A stretch of 64,000 nt of DNA from positions 147,661-211,660 of the forward strand of contig JAKUCV010007499.1 in the NCBI GenBank assembly GCA_028386065.3, written 5' to 3'. The notes beneath the pieces are model-generated. The model saw only the letters and a program-made list of their open reading frames with translations, made no database searches and had not been told where the DNA came from. Positions 1 to 10,816 of this stretch are shown here, piece after piece; the first letter of the stretch is position 1, and each line of letters starts with the position of its first letter. A program made the translations under genes and the position numbers. This DNA comes from Turnera subulata (lineage: Eukaryota > Streptophyta > Magnoliopsida > Malpighiales > Passifloraceae).

Positions 1-378
1 CTCTCTATTGAAGATAGGAAAAGTCGCAGGCTCTGCGGTAGAGGAGCTGGGGCACTACATAACTTCATAGAGAATATACAACTAGGTGAATTCCCTCTAA
101 GGGGTCGAAATTTCACATGGGCTAACAGTATTAATGCTAGTAGAATAGACAGGGCGTTTGCCAAACCTGAGTGGAGTTTATGGTTCAAACCCATAAAATT
201 ACAAGCGACGAAGAGGGGCTTGTCAGATCATTGGTCTTTGATACTAGCCCAGGACAAAATCGTCTGGGGCTTTAAACCCTTTCGATTCACGGATTGTTGG
301 TGGCAGACTCCCAAATTCATGGACACCCTTGGAGATTACTGGGCGAAGGCAGAGGAGGCACATCAATGCAAATTTTGA
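1..378 (+). pseudogene. LINE ORF2 endonuclease domain, 3' part
   Basis: Frame 1 is open from the first base to a TGA at 376-378. It ends in the C-terminal half of an exonuclease-endonuclease-phosphatase (EEP) domain: RIDRAF near residue 48 and SDHWSLIL near residue 74 correspond to the conserved R-(I/L)-DR and SDH motifs of plant LINE endonucleases, which nick target DNA for reverse transcription. The catalytic N-terminal half is outside the window. The stop at 376 separates it from the reverse transcriptase, which in an intact element is fused in the same ORF. Confidence 0.85.
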
Positions 379-478
379 CTACTAAGGAAGCTTAGTCTTG
401 TGCGAAAACAACTGTCAGATTGGAATAGAAGATGCTATGGGGAATATAGACACTATGATTAATGAGTTGTAGAAGGAA

Positions 479-712
479 GTGGAAGATTTTGATCTCAAAG
501 TAGAAACGCACCCCCTTGAAAGTAACGAGCGTCAAAGAAAGAGTGAGGCAAGACAGGAACTGGTTGACAAACTAAAACAGAGGGAGGCTCTTTGGAGGCA
601 AAAATTAAGAATTAGATGGCTCAGGCTAGGAGTCAAGAATTCAAAATTCTTTCATGCTACAGCTAGTGCAAGAGGAAGGAAGAACTCAATTCTTTCGGTG
701 ACTTATGCATGA
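479..712 (+). pseudogene. LINE ORF2 linker between endonuclease and RT
   Basis: A short open stretch contains the usual linker signature upstream of plant LINE reverse transcriptase: an aromatic/basic segment LWRQKLRIRWLRLG followed by NSKFFHA (compare the family pattern WRQKSRxxWLxxGDxNTKFFH). It is closed by a stop at 710-712 and offset from its neighbours. It supports one continuous ancestral ORF2 running through this region that has since decayed. Confidence 0.75.
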
Positions 713-752
713 GCAACCCTATCTGACCCGGTATCCATAAAAAACGGGGCTG

Positions 753-2078
753 TTGCATTCTTCTCCAACCTTTACAAGGATAATAGAGACTAGACCTGGG
801 ATTGGCAATCTGAACTTTAATCACATTGATTCTTCAACGGCAGCCTCTCTTGAGTGCCCAGTTTCGATGGAAGAAATAAAAGAGGCCGTGTGGTCCTGTG
901 ATGGCGCCAAGGCCCCTGGACCAGATGGGTTCAACATGGGCTTCTATAAAAAATGCTGGGACTTGGTAAAAGACTATGTGTTTGATCAGGTCAGTGATTT
1001 CTTTAGTAATGGTAGTCTTCCAAAAGGTATCAAGTTCTCCTACATCACATTGATAGCAAAAAAAGAGGGGGTGGAGGATTTCAATGACTTTAGGCCAAGC
1101 ACACTGGTTAGTGGCCTCTACAAGATCATGTCAAAGATCTTATCAAATAGATTGAAACCGATACTACCCAAGGTAATCAGCAAATCCCAACACACATTCA
1201 TTGAAGGCAGAAATATCTTGGATGCAGCCTTGATTGCCTCTGAATTTATAGATTTGTTTGAAAAAAGCAACTTGCCAACAGTTGTATTGAAATTGGACTT
1301 CAGAAAGGCTTATGACTCAATCTCATGGAGCTATCTTTTTCAAGTTATGGATTCTATGGGCTTTGGCAGTAAATGGATATCATGGATCAAAGAGTGTCTC
1401 CAATCTTCCCTTCTGGTTATTCTTATAAATGGATCTCCCACAAATCAGTTTGGCATGAGGAAAGGGCTTAAACAGGGTGACCCATTATCACCCTTCTTAT
1501 TTTTATTGGCTGCTGAAGGACTAAAGGTTATGATAGACTCGGCGATTTCCAAAGGGCTGGTGCAGGATTTGAGTATTCATTTTATTTCGGCAAACATAAT
1601 CCAATTTGCCTACGATACCCTACTTATCGCACATGCCCACCCACCATCTCTTCTCAATCTCAAAAGGATTCTCCGTTATTTTGAGGTGTTATCAAGACTC
1701 AGCATCAATTTCTTCAAAAGTGGAGTGGCAGGGATTAATATTGCTACCACAATGACCAAATCCATGGCACATACCCTACTCTGTAAAGTTGAAAAACTGC
1801 TCTTGAAGTATCTGGGGCTCCTTTTGGTGGCTAATATGAAGAAATTGGCATGTTGGCTAACGGTGATTAAAAAATTCCAGAAGCGATTAAAGTCTTGGAA
1901 AGCCAGGTTTCTGTCCTTTGCTGGTAGAGTGGTGATGATTAAATCCATTTTATCTTCCCTTCCAATCTACTTCATGTATCTCTTCAGAATGCTTGTCTGT
2001 GTCATTAAAAACTTACCCAAATTCAGAGGAGATTCTTGTGGAGTGGCTGTGCAGAGAAGAGAAAAGTTTGTTGGGTAG
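753..2078 (+). pseudogene. LINE reverse transcriptase domain with mutated active site
   Basis: The 441-codon open stretch is an RVT_1-type reverse transcriptase. Visible blocks are AKAPGPDGF near residue 53, FRPSTLVSG near 112 (family FRPISL), LKLDFRKAYDSISW near 180 with the first catalytic Asp, and GLKQGDPLSPFLF near 240. The catalytic box normally reads FADD but here is FAYD (codons around 1601-1612), so the first of the paired metal-binding aspartates is Tyr. The enzyme would be inactive even without the frameshift around 2070-2090. No promoter or intact start is seen. Confidence 0.9.
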
Positions 2079-3212
2079 CCTGGAATAAAGTGGCTCGGCC
2101 AAAGAAGCTGGGAGGATTAGGAATTGATTCCCTTACAATTTCTAATAACAGTCCTTGTTTTAAATGGTTTTGGAGATATTTGCACGAAAAAGATATTGAC
2201 TGGTGCCGTTTAATCAAGTCAAAGTGTGAGACACAGCCATACTATTTCGATCCTTCTTTTAATGCCAACAGGATGTCCACTCTTTGGAGAAACATCATTC
2301 AGTCCACAAGTGATGCTAAATCGCCAAGCCCTCCCATCAAAGGTAATCTACAGATTCAACTGGGCAATGGTTCTAGCATATCTTTTTGGTAGGACAAGTG
2401 GTGCCACCTTGGCATCTTAAAAGAGAAATACCACCGACTATTCTTGATTTCTTCCTTCCCTAAAGCTTCACTGGCAGAAGTCATAGTGAAAGCACCACTA
2501 GCAGCACAGAACCTTTGGACCAGAAATCTTTACGATTGGGAGGTCGAAAACTGTAAAAGAATGGATGAAGAGCTACTTAATCTAAGGCTTCTGCCCTCTA
2601 AATTGGATTGTTGCACTTGGGGCGAAAGCAAGCAGAAAACCTTCTCAGTCAAAGAATGCAAAGATTTCATCTATTGTGCATTATCCCTCGCCGCCATGCA
2701 TCAGAATGGATGGTCTAACCTCGCTCCACCGAAGGTAAATTGCTTTATTTGGCTCTTACTAAATGAGGGGGATGCAGTCAAGGCAAACCTTTCCAAGAGA
2801 GGTTTGATTCCCCTCAACCTAGCCACTTGCTCTCTCAGTCAGGTAGAAGCGGAGACTTGTGCACATCTGTTCTTGCATTGCCTTTACTCGTGGAAGCTCT
2901 GGCAGTCTCTATGCCACTGGTGGGGGTTACCTATGGGTAGCACCACGCACTATTATGGAATGGCTCCTCCAATGGTCATGGTTGGAAAGCTCCGGTCATG
3001 CTCGTACTACGTGGATGCTCATCAGACTGGCCACTGTTTGGTCAATCTGGTTGGCAAGGAATCGGTTAGTTTTCAACGAGGAAGCTATCAGCTGGGGCTC
3101 TCTGTTTGACCTTATCGTTGCAAGAGTTTCATGGTGGTTAAAGGCACTACAGCCAGAGTTCCCATGTTCATGCCACCATATCTTAGTTTCTGTTGATGTA
3201 CTGAAACAATGA
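2036..3212 (+). pseudogene. LINE ORF2 C-terminal region with zf-RVT-like domain
   Basis: Overlapping fragments in shifted frames (2036-2392, 2444-3109, 2859-3212) continue the LINE polyprotein. WSNLAPPKVNCFIWLLLNE around 2716 and ETCAHLFLHCLYSWKLW around 2851 match the zinc-binding zf-RVT domain common at the C-terminus of plant LINE ORF2. Frame changes at about 2070, 2390 and 2950-3000 show decay. An untranslated tail and A-rich end follow. Confidence 0.8.
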
Positions 3213-3405
3213 AAAGGGGTAGTTAGAAGATTTGATACGTTATACAGAGCAGTAGGGCTTAGCATTAAAAAAGTGTAGTAGGTTTGCTGCTAGTGTTCTG
3301 CTCTTTAGATTGTATCTCGTAATTCACTCAATGACCTCATGTACCTTTCACTCATTGCAATCTAAATTTCATCGATTAGCATAAAAAAGAAAAAACAAAA
3401 GAAAA

Positions 3406-3918
3406 TATTTGTGGTGTATAGCAAGTATCCTCTAAAACCAAAACAGAGGCACCTTAAATATGGAATCCTAGATGGGCATGCATTAATCCTCTCTTGAAGT
3501 CAAGAGGCCATGAACAACCACATCGGAGCTGGCTTTAAATTATTGATATGATGAGGCTTTTGTACCAGAAGATTAGTCCGTTAACAAAATAATTGGAATG
3601 GCAGAAGTGTTTGCATTAGCAAAAACAAGACCAGGGTTTTATTATTTACAATAAAGATACCATAGATAAGCATCCAATTAAAATACAAAAACACATGATA
3701 ATCATAGAGCATTCAGATCAAACACAATTGAAGTTGAGTAGTAGTATCTGAAAATTTTATTGAAGTGCCACGCAGACAAGCTAGATGTCAGAATTTTTCA
3801 AATTAAGTGGCAGCATAGGTTATTTTCTTACAGTGGGCTGGACACCCACATTGGGACTGGCTTTATCTTCTTGAAGTCAAAAGGCAGGAAGAGAGGCGAC
3901 ACAGTTCGTGTGAGCATA
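3406..3918. other. 3' flank of the DUF295 gene and LINE insertion flank
   Basis: No coding feature is recognised. The part nearest 3918 is presumably the 3' UTR of the minus-strand DUF295 gene. The rest is AT-rich, unique-looking sequence. Confidence 0.5.
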
Positions 3919-5194
3919 TTATAAATGCCATTTGGCATGCCCTCCATGAGAGCAATCATAAATCTCCATGACTTTGGAGAGATCATCACTAAAATAAATG
4001 GAATTAGGACTTAACCCTGGATAGTCCCCAACTGATACACAGAATGATTGATTCTTCCCAACAAATACTGCCATATCCTCCAAGTTGAAATCCTCCGCCA
4101 TCTGCTTCTCCACATCCATCTTGTAAACAATGAAATACACAGTCCTGTAACGAACCTTAAGATAGTCTGCATATTTAGACTCCATAATACTTCCGTCTTT
4201 TTCAAGGCAAAGATAGTACCTTTCAATCTTAAGAAGATCCCCTTGTGGGGATTCCACCAAGTAGTCTGTATCCCAGGTTGCATTATCATAAACATCTCCC
4301 TAAAAATCAGAGAATCCAGTCCGAGTAGTTTATAGGGCACTTGAAACTTACAGGTGAGGAGGTGTTGTTAAGGTCAAAAGCTTCAAGCTCACCATCAATA
4401 TTGTAAGCGTAGAAAAGCTTGTCCTTGTTGCAATAAATAATTTCGCCGGTATATTGTGGAAGATCATCCTCCTGCTGGTTTATTCCCCTTTCCAGGAAAG
4501 TCCAACGAGTGTCTCCGATCCTACAAAATGCAAAATCTGAAAGGATCAGATGTTTCCGTCTACGATCATCAGGGCTGAAATCTTCCCGGAGGTAGTGACC
4601 AAGCCACAGCATCACCACACAATCATCCTCCGTTGGGGAGGATGATAGAGCTATCTTGCCCACAACGTGAGGTACCGTATCAGGAAGCCTGCAGAAGTCT
4701 TCTATCTCCAGAGGAATGAAGGCCTTGAATGTCTTGAAGGAAGGAAGGGTGATAATGTCTTCTTGCGATGGAGAGGGAGAGAATGGGTTTACTAGGAACA
4801 GAGAACAGTCGGTGAAGTTAAAATAGGCGAGCCAGCGACGGTTGGAGAAGACAGGGTAAGCAGCAGATTCTCTGATTTTCTCCAGCGGACTAGTGAATTG
4901 TCCAGTGAACTGATTAGTGGCTGGGATTGAAGAATCGAAAACTTGCGTTGCGGTTTAACTCTCTTTTTGGATCGTAGGGAGAGGTTCCAGAAGGAAAAAC
5001 CAACAATGGGAATTGTGAGGGGAATGGTTTCACACCAGATAATAATATTGGTGATGGGTTAGGAGCTGGCAGAGAAGAATAATAGCAGGAAGCAGTTTTT
5101 CTCTTTGTGATGATGTATTGTTAGTAAGCAAATGATTTCGCAAACGAGAAGAGTACCTTAACAAGGAGTAGGAGCTCGAGAATGCCATGGTCAT
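3919..5194 (-). CDS. DUF295-family protein, probably organellar type; apparent frameshift
   Basis: The main exon reads from about 4954 to 4352 and joins through a short GT-AG intron (4300-4351, 52 bp) to the last exon 4299-3919. Spliced, the C-terminal part reads LVESPQGDLLKIERYY, a hydrophobic FIVYKMD segment, then SFCVSVGDYPGLSPNSIYF, the hallmark of DUF295 proteins. Upstream, RRWLAYFNFTDCSLFLVNP matches the domain's first repeat. No F-box is seen. An N-terminal exon (5194-5157, MTMAFSSSYSLL) could join across a 56-bp intron to a Ser/Pro-rich segment, so a mitochondrial or chloroplast leader is possible, as in the DUF295 organellar subfamily. That leader frame and the main frame differ by one base and overlap only at 4914-4954. 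This means a frameshift (or sequence error) or an unrecognised intron. DUF295 biochemical function is unknown to me. The N-terminus is uncertain. Confidence 0.72.
4300..4351 (-). other. 52-bp intron of the DUF295 gene
   Basis: On the minus strand the exon ends ...AACACCTCCTCACCT before GTAAGT and resumes after TTTTTAG with GGAGATGTTTATG. Both sides are in phase 0, and the joined protein reads straight into the conserved LVESPQGD motif. Without splicing, the frame ends at a TGA (4307-4309). At 52 bp it is at the low end for plant introns. Confidence 0.7.
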
Positions 5195-5972
5195 GGTGGT
5201 CGGGTTGAAAGGGCTTTGGGTTTCTGTTTCCCGTGTCTGCGTTCAGGTTTATGGTTTAACTGTGGGTTACAATGTTATACCAAAAAAAAAACGGTGGGTT
5301 ACAATGACAAAATGTTGGTGCTGGGTTTTTCGACTGCTTGCTTTATATTTCAGTAGCAATCCAAAAAAAAATTTATATAGAGTAGTCCTCAATAAGTGGT
5401 TAAACTTAAGCAACCACTATTTCCTATAACACCTACAGTTTGTTTACTACTTGAGTACTTCTGGTTGTCATTGTTAGCGTAAAGAAAAACAACTTGTGAT
5501 TGCATTCACAAATCACTGACGGAAAGAGTCATCAAGTGTGCTCTGTATTTTGCATTTTGTTTATCTAGTTTGTAAGCTGTGGTGTTCCAACAGAACTCTA
5601 GCTTCAGTTGCCTTTTCCTGGATCGTATATAGGAGTCCTTATTCTCTTACATATTTTACTCATTTATAGATATCATCGTTTTTAAAAAAAATCTGGACAA
5701 CCTATTACCTCCTCCCCAAGCAAATTGTAACATTCTAAGTACAATAAATCTAGACTTCTAGATACTTTTGTGGCATTAACTATATCCTTTATCAACCAAA
5801 AAAATATCCTTTTATCATCAGCATCCACCACAATCTGCCAAACTATTCGCCCGATAACCAACCATTAAAAACTATTTGAAGTGATGACTAAAATTAATTA
5901 TTTTTTAAGAAATAATTTGTTTATCTTTTTTTTCATAAAAAAATCTGTTTATCTAATAATTCCCTATTATAT
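5195..5972. other. Intergenic, AT-rich
   Basis: Upstream flank of the DUF295 gene. Apart from short A-runs (5281-5290, 5362-5371), I see no gene, RNA or repeat structure. Confidence 0.5.
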
Positions 5973-6253
5973 TAGTATTAATTAAAAGTCAATTATATGT
6001 ACTAATACCTAATCTTTTGGAGGGTACGAAAAACTAATCATAATGGAAGATTAACTTTCAAATCACGTTCTAAGAGGAAAATTAGCTATTTTTTGTTCCA
6101 TTAAATATTATTAATCAAACCATTTTGAATTTTAACTATAATTTAATGCTTATAATAATGTCCTTTAAGAATTATTAATCTTCCATCGTGATTTTCTCTA
6201 AATTCCTTCCAAAACATTAGATTAATTTGCATATAATTGACTCTTAATTACTA
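5973..6253. mobile_element. MITE-like element with long imperfect terminal inverted repeats
   Basis: The left arm (about 5973-6057) and right arm (about 6178-6253) are inverted copies. TTAATTAAAAGTCAATTATA on the left matches the reverse complement of TATAATTGACTCTTAATTA on the right, and ATAATGGAAGATTAA matches the reverse complement of TTAATCTTCCATCGTG with one change. The arms are about 75-85 bp and enclose about 120 bp of AT-rich DNA with no ORF. This is a miniature inverted-repeat or foldback element about 280 bp long. I cannot assign a superfamily because no clear TSD is visible. Confidence 0.6.
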
Positions 6254-6726
6254 CGTACAAAACCACCGTATAATTATAAGAATCTAACTCAAAAGATTAT
6301 TTTCCTAAACAGAAAGATTAGTTTAGGCACTAAAAAGTTTTCCTAAGCTTATTTATTAGTTATCAAAATTTTTAATTTCATTTTCTATTTTTGGTGGCTT
6401 ATAATGTGTCATAGGGCACAAAATAAGAAACCTAATTAATAGTTACATTGAGTTGATTAAGTTTTATATCTCGATCGGGGCCTTATAGTACTGAGGGAAA
6501 AATAACAATTAGCACAAAGTTCTAACTAAACAAGACGAGAGAAATAGAATAATTTTATCGATTAACCTCCATTGGATGCAATACAGGTCAACAAAACCTG
6601 ATACAATAACACAAAAAAATAATTGTTGCTCTGAGAGTGATTACATGGAATTTAACATGAACCACTCTCTAACTGTATAGAAATCATAAACAAGAGAGAT
6701 CTTTGTTTCATAGATCTTCAAAACTC
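6254..6726. other. Intergenic, downstream of the defensin-like gene
   Basis: AT-rich. The stretch 6540-6726 is presumably the 3' UTR and terminator of the minus-strand defensin-like gene. No other feature is recognised. Confidence 0.45.
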
Positions 6727-7357
6727 CTAATTACTTAATTTGGGAGGTTCAACACACCTATATTCACACATGCAAGAAACATAAGGTGCAATACTTTCAC
6801 AATAGCCATGACCTCCAAGGTCCCCTGGAAACTTAGCTGCACATCTGTTATTGCAGTCTGTATTGTCACAACCAGTCATTGCTATGTCCAGAGCTTCTCT
6901 GCATGTTGTATATTTTGGACAATCAAAGAAACACTTGCATACTGATCCATCACAAGTGATATCTCCTCCTGGGTGCTTTGTTATGCATCTACTGTTGCAA
7001 CCACCATCACATGGGCCTAGATCTTCTGAGCAAATATTCCCAGCTGTTACTGTACCTGTTGAGTAGTCATGGCAATCACACAGATGAAGAAAAATATTAT
7101 GTTAATTCAAATCCACTATCAAACTATAAAAGAGTAGTTAAGATTCCTGAAAAAAAAAAAAAACAGAGAGGGTTCAGATTTGTAGTCCTTTTTTTTTTTA
7201 CTCGACTGAATTTTCTAGCAATTACGAAATATGCTCTAGCTAGCTAGTTCATGTGGGTAAACACAGAAAAGCCACAGAAAGAATCAAGAAAAACATATGT
7301 ACCTATAACCAATGCAAACATCATAAAAAGGACAACTGCTGGAAAACTTTTCTCCAT
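6727..7357 (-). CDS. Secreted defensin-like protein with two tandem 8-Cys domains
   Basis: Two exons: 7357-7303 and 7055-6727, with a 247-bp GT-AG intron (donor GTACAT, acceptor ...CAACAG) in phase 1. The ATG at 7357 gives MEKSFPAVVLFMMFALVIG, a typical signal peptide. The intron falls at the signal-peptide end, the standard position in plant defensin-like (DEFL) genes. The mature part after TVTA carries sixteen cysteines in two similar blocks of eight, each with the order C..C...C...C......C....C.C...C and the CxC pair (VCKC and SCMC) expected of a cysteine-stabilised alpha-beta fold. Total length is 127 residues, about twice a single-domain defensin. Secreted peptides of this class act in defence or pollen-pistil signalling. 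Which applies cannot be told from sequence. Confidence 0.85.
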
Positions 7358-7608
7358 CTCCTCAGGTTGTTGATCGGTGTGTTTCTGGTTTCTAATTGAT
7401 TAAGAAAGGTGGTTCAATTTCATTTTAGAGGTGCAAATGTGTTCTCGAAATACCTATGAATAGTAAAAAAATCAATAAGATACATAATATATGCAGATCT
7501 TATAATTATGGTGGATGAACAAATTTGGCTAGTACAAGAATATATTACATAATTGTGTAGGGAAAATGTCCTTATTTTTTTTATACTAAAAATGTTAAAT
7601 TTCCTTAT
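7358..7608. promoter_or_regulatory. Upstream region of the defensin-like gene
   Basis: AT-rich sequence between the defensin-like start codon and the Helitron 5' end. A ~45-bp block here (about 7490-7535, CAGATCTTATAATTATGGTG) recurs in diverged form at about 12331-12410 on the far side of the Helitron. No clear core promoter can be named. Confidence 0.35.
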
Positions 7609-7979
7609 TTATACTATATATAAAAGCACGAAAACAGCGAAACAGCCGAAAGTACGAAAATAACCTTACTTAGTATTAATATAAAAAACAAAAACGACAT
7701 GTCATATAATAATGAATGACAAGTACTTTCTCTATATTTATGATTATATAGCAGGAGCCAAAAAAAATTAACAAATTAGTGTAATTACCCTTATATTCAA
7801 TACAAAAATTATACAAAAAAACAAAAGTTTACCGACTAAAAAAATAATACTGAAAAATAATAATATAATTTGAAAATTAAACTTATATAATTTAGAATAT
7901 CAACGAAATATTAAAAATTATTAACAATAATAGATTTGTAAAATCTTATCTAATACTAAAAATGATTCTAAACAAAGCA

Positions 7980-8303
7980 ATAACGAAGAATAAGGATATA
8001 ATGAAGAACTGCCGAAGAGTCAGAGAAAACTACTAAGAAGGAAAACATCAGTGAAAAAGAATAATCATAGAGAAGAACAATTATAAGAACTTACGGTATA
8101 TATTTTTTCAAGTAGTTTCTATATATTTATAAAATGAAGAACTGCCAAAGAGTCAGCGAAAACTACGAACAAGGATAACATCAGATAAAAAAAATAATCA
8201 CAGAGAAGAATAATTATAAGAACTCACGGTTTATATTTTTTCAAGTAGTTTCTTTATATTTATAAAACGAAGAACTGCCGAAGAGTCAACGAAATCTACG
8301 AAC
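7980..8303 (+). repeat. ~133-bp tandem repeats (left part)
   Basis: Repeat starts marked by GAAGAACTGCC(G/A)AAGAGTC occur at 8003, 8136 and 8269, a period of 133 bp. Each unit continues CGAACAAGGATAACATCAG, AATAATCATAGAGAAGAAT, and a TTTTTTCAAGTAGTTTCT segment. The third unit is cut at 8303 by the solo LTR and resumes at 10812. Confidence 0.85.
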
Positions 8304-10811
8304 TGAAACGCCCCGACCCGCATTTACCGTACACAGTAAACACGAGCCGGAACTGTGACAACCCAACCAAATAAACTCAAGCATACAGTGTGAACAACAA
8401 TAACACGGGCCCAACGGCCCAAAATAGTAAAACAACATAAATAGCAAAACCGACCCAATGGCCCAATAATAATAAAACAATGCACAGCGGAAGACTTATG
8501 AAACTCACATAAACACTGTATGCGACAGATGCAAACTATGGATCCGAGCCCTGTCCAAGGGATAACGCTGCAGCCTGTCTGGAATGCACCAAACCTGTAC
8601 CAAAAATAATTCATCCTACGGGATGAAAGCCCGCAGGTGAGGGGTGAGTCCGAAGTGCTCACAACAATGGAAAGACGATCAATATGGACACTAAAATTAC
8701 TCAAGGCAAGCACAACAGTCAAACCAAAAGACCCGACCCAAAGCCGAAAAGACTAAATAAAAATCCAATTATTCAATTTTATCTTTTCCCGGCCCCGTCA
8801 CGGATAAGCTAGGGTCGTACCAGGTTATCAACCTGTTCCTGGTGCCAGATCAAAAAGAACCCAGGGATAGACATCCCAAAAATAACAAACCGGGATAGAC
8901 ATCCCAAGCATAGACATGCTTATCACACGAACCCAGATCATGGCCACCACAAAACAGTCTCTAACCATCCGGTCGTACCTCTACTTACCAGCCCGATATC
9001 CAAAAACCTATACAACAAAATCATACATACACATAAATGCACATATTCGGTATACTATGATGCCCAAAATGCGTAATAACTCATCCCGATTACATGTCTT
9101 TTATTTATTATCTTTTATCGAAAATAATTTACCGAACGTATTTCCGAATATAATTTCGGTACTATACTTTAATTAAAATTCTTTTCAAACTATTTTCATA
9201 AAATAACTATAATTTCCAAAATAATAATTACCATAATTTTTCCAGAAAATAACAACCTATTAATAATTCTCAGAAAATATTTATCTAGTATGTATCTTTT
9301 TCTAAATACATATACAATTTAATTTTCCAATACAAAATATGATTAACTTTAATTTTCCAAATACATATTTATATACATATACCATAATCATAATTTTCCA
9401 GACGAAATAGTACTCATATTAAATTTTCAGAATTTATTTCCAAGGCATATATATTTTTTCCAAATAACAATAGTTTTCCAAAACATAACTTAATTATTTA
9501 TCAAAGTAAATATATCTATATTTTAATAAAAATTTCAGAATCAAATCGTTCATAATTTTCTCAAAATATCTATATAATTTTTTTAAAAAAATTAAATATC
9601 AGATTATGTTTAAATAAATATATATATATAAATATAGTTTTTTTAAAAAAAAATATCTGGACTGGGCCAAGTCCAAGCCCGGCCCAAGGCAGAGCCCAGA
9701 AGCCCAAGCCCAGGCGCGCACAGGACCGGCCCAAGCCCAGCAGCAAAACCCAACAACACAGCCCACATAACCCAAACTGAAACCCGCGACCCGGCAAACA
9801 CACGGGTCAACGGATCTGGATGCTCACCTCGGGTTGACGGCTGAGACGGCAGTGGAAGGCGCGAGGAAGGACGCAAGCACCACCACGACGTTTGGGCGGC
9901 ACGAGCGGCTCGGGGGCGGCGAGAAACTGGCGCTGCATCCCCGGAAGGAAACGGGAGACGCCGGGGAGTCGGATCCGCCGGATCTGCGTCGGGTCTAGGC
10001 TCCCTGGCGGCGCGTCTCGCAGCGTATGGCGACGGAAACGACGGCTTCAGGGCGGCGACAGGGCGGCGAACTCTGTGGCGACGGTGGTGCGTCGAGATCG
10101 GCCTCCGAACGCTTCGAGATCCACAGTGATGGAGGCGGCGAAGGTGACAACTGTTCACGCCTCTTTTTTTTTCTTTTTCTGCAATTTCTTTTCTTTTCTT
10201 CTATTTCCTTCTTTTTTTTTCTTCCTTTTCTGTATTTCTTCTCTTTTTTTCTATCTCCGATTTTCCTTTTTTTTTCATTTTCTGATTTAATTTTTTTTCC
10301 TCTCTCTCAGTATTTTTTTTTTCTGTTTTCTGTTTTCTTTTTTTCCTTATTTCTATTTTTCTATTTCTCTCTTTTCCTTTTTTTCTCTCTTCTCCTCTCT
10401 TTTTCTTTTTCCACTCCTTTTCTCTCTTTTCTCTTTTTTTTTTTCTCCTCCTCCCCTCTTCCACCGGCTGCCTCTTCCTTAAATAGCTAAAAATTTACTA
10501 TTATCCATGTGATTAACAATAATGCAGTTTGTTTGCATTACGGGCGAATCCGATCCGGACCAGAAAATAACAGATACTTCCTTAGTTATTTTCCGGTGTG
10601 TTTTTTCGGGAAATTTCGAAACCCGAAAAATATCAACTTAGTTCCGGAAAATCCACGGGAAAAAACACGAGCGCGGGAAAACCCTCGATTTCGAAAAACG
10701 ACTCCCGATTTACCTTGAATTAACTACCCAAGATTAATTCAACAGTAAATCACGGTAAGACAATTTCTATAGTCCCGGTAAAAATCCAAAATTTTTACCC
10801 GGGCTGTTACA
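8304..10811 (-). mobile_element. Solo LTR (family A), Tekay/Del-like Ty3-gypsy
   Basis: On the minus strand it starts TGTAACAGCCCGGG and ends CGGGGCGTTTCA, giving TG...CA termini. It is flanked by a perfect 5-bp direct repeat CGAAC (8299-8303 and 10812-10816) within one Helitron repeat unit, so it is a bounded insertion of 2508 bp with no second LTR or internal region. It shares long stretches with the LTRs at 28110-31040 and 33474-36926 and the one at 37612-40415. It contains a GC-rich block (9650-10150) and a long polypyrimidine tract (10160-10460). Confidence 0.88.
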
Positions 10812-10816
10812 CGAAC

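Larger units (their letters stand above)
1..3405 (+). mobile_element. LINE (non-LTR retrotransposon), degenerate, 5' end outside window
   Basis: The plus strand carries, in order, remains of an apurinic-type endonuclease (1-378), a reverse transcriptase (753-2078) and a zf-RVT-like domain (2444-3109), followed by an A-rich tail (about 3385-3405). This is the ORF2 order of plant L1-type LINEs. The frame is broken several times and at least one catalytic residue is lost, so the copy is dead. The 5' end and the left target-site duplication lie outside the window, so insertion length and age cannot be judged. The 3' end is placed at the A-rich stretch because host-like AT-rich DNA follows. Confidence 0.9.

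Noticed and set aside
3919..5194. F-box gene
   Set aside because: DUF295 is often paired with an N-terminal F-box, but no F-box motif is visible upstream; the leader looks like a targeting peptide instead.
10026..10490. Phe/Leu/Ser-rich ORFs in a T/C tract
   Set aside because: Low-complexity polypyrimidine part of the solo LTR; the same tract in sister LTRs (30016-30832, 35741-36718) gives ORFs that do not conserve sequence or frame.
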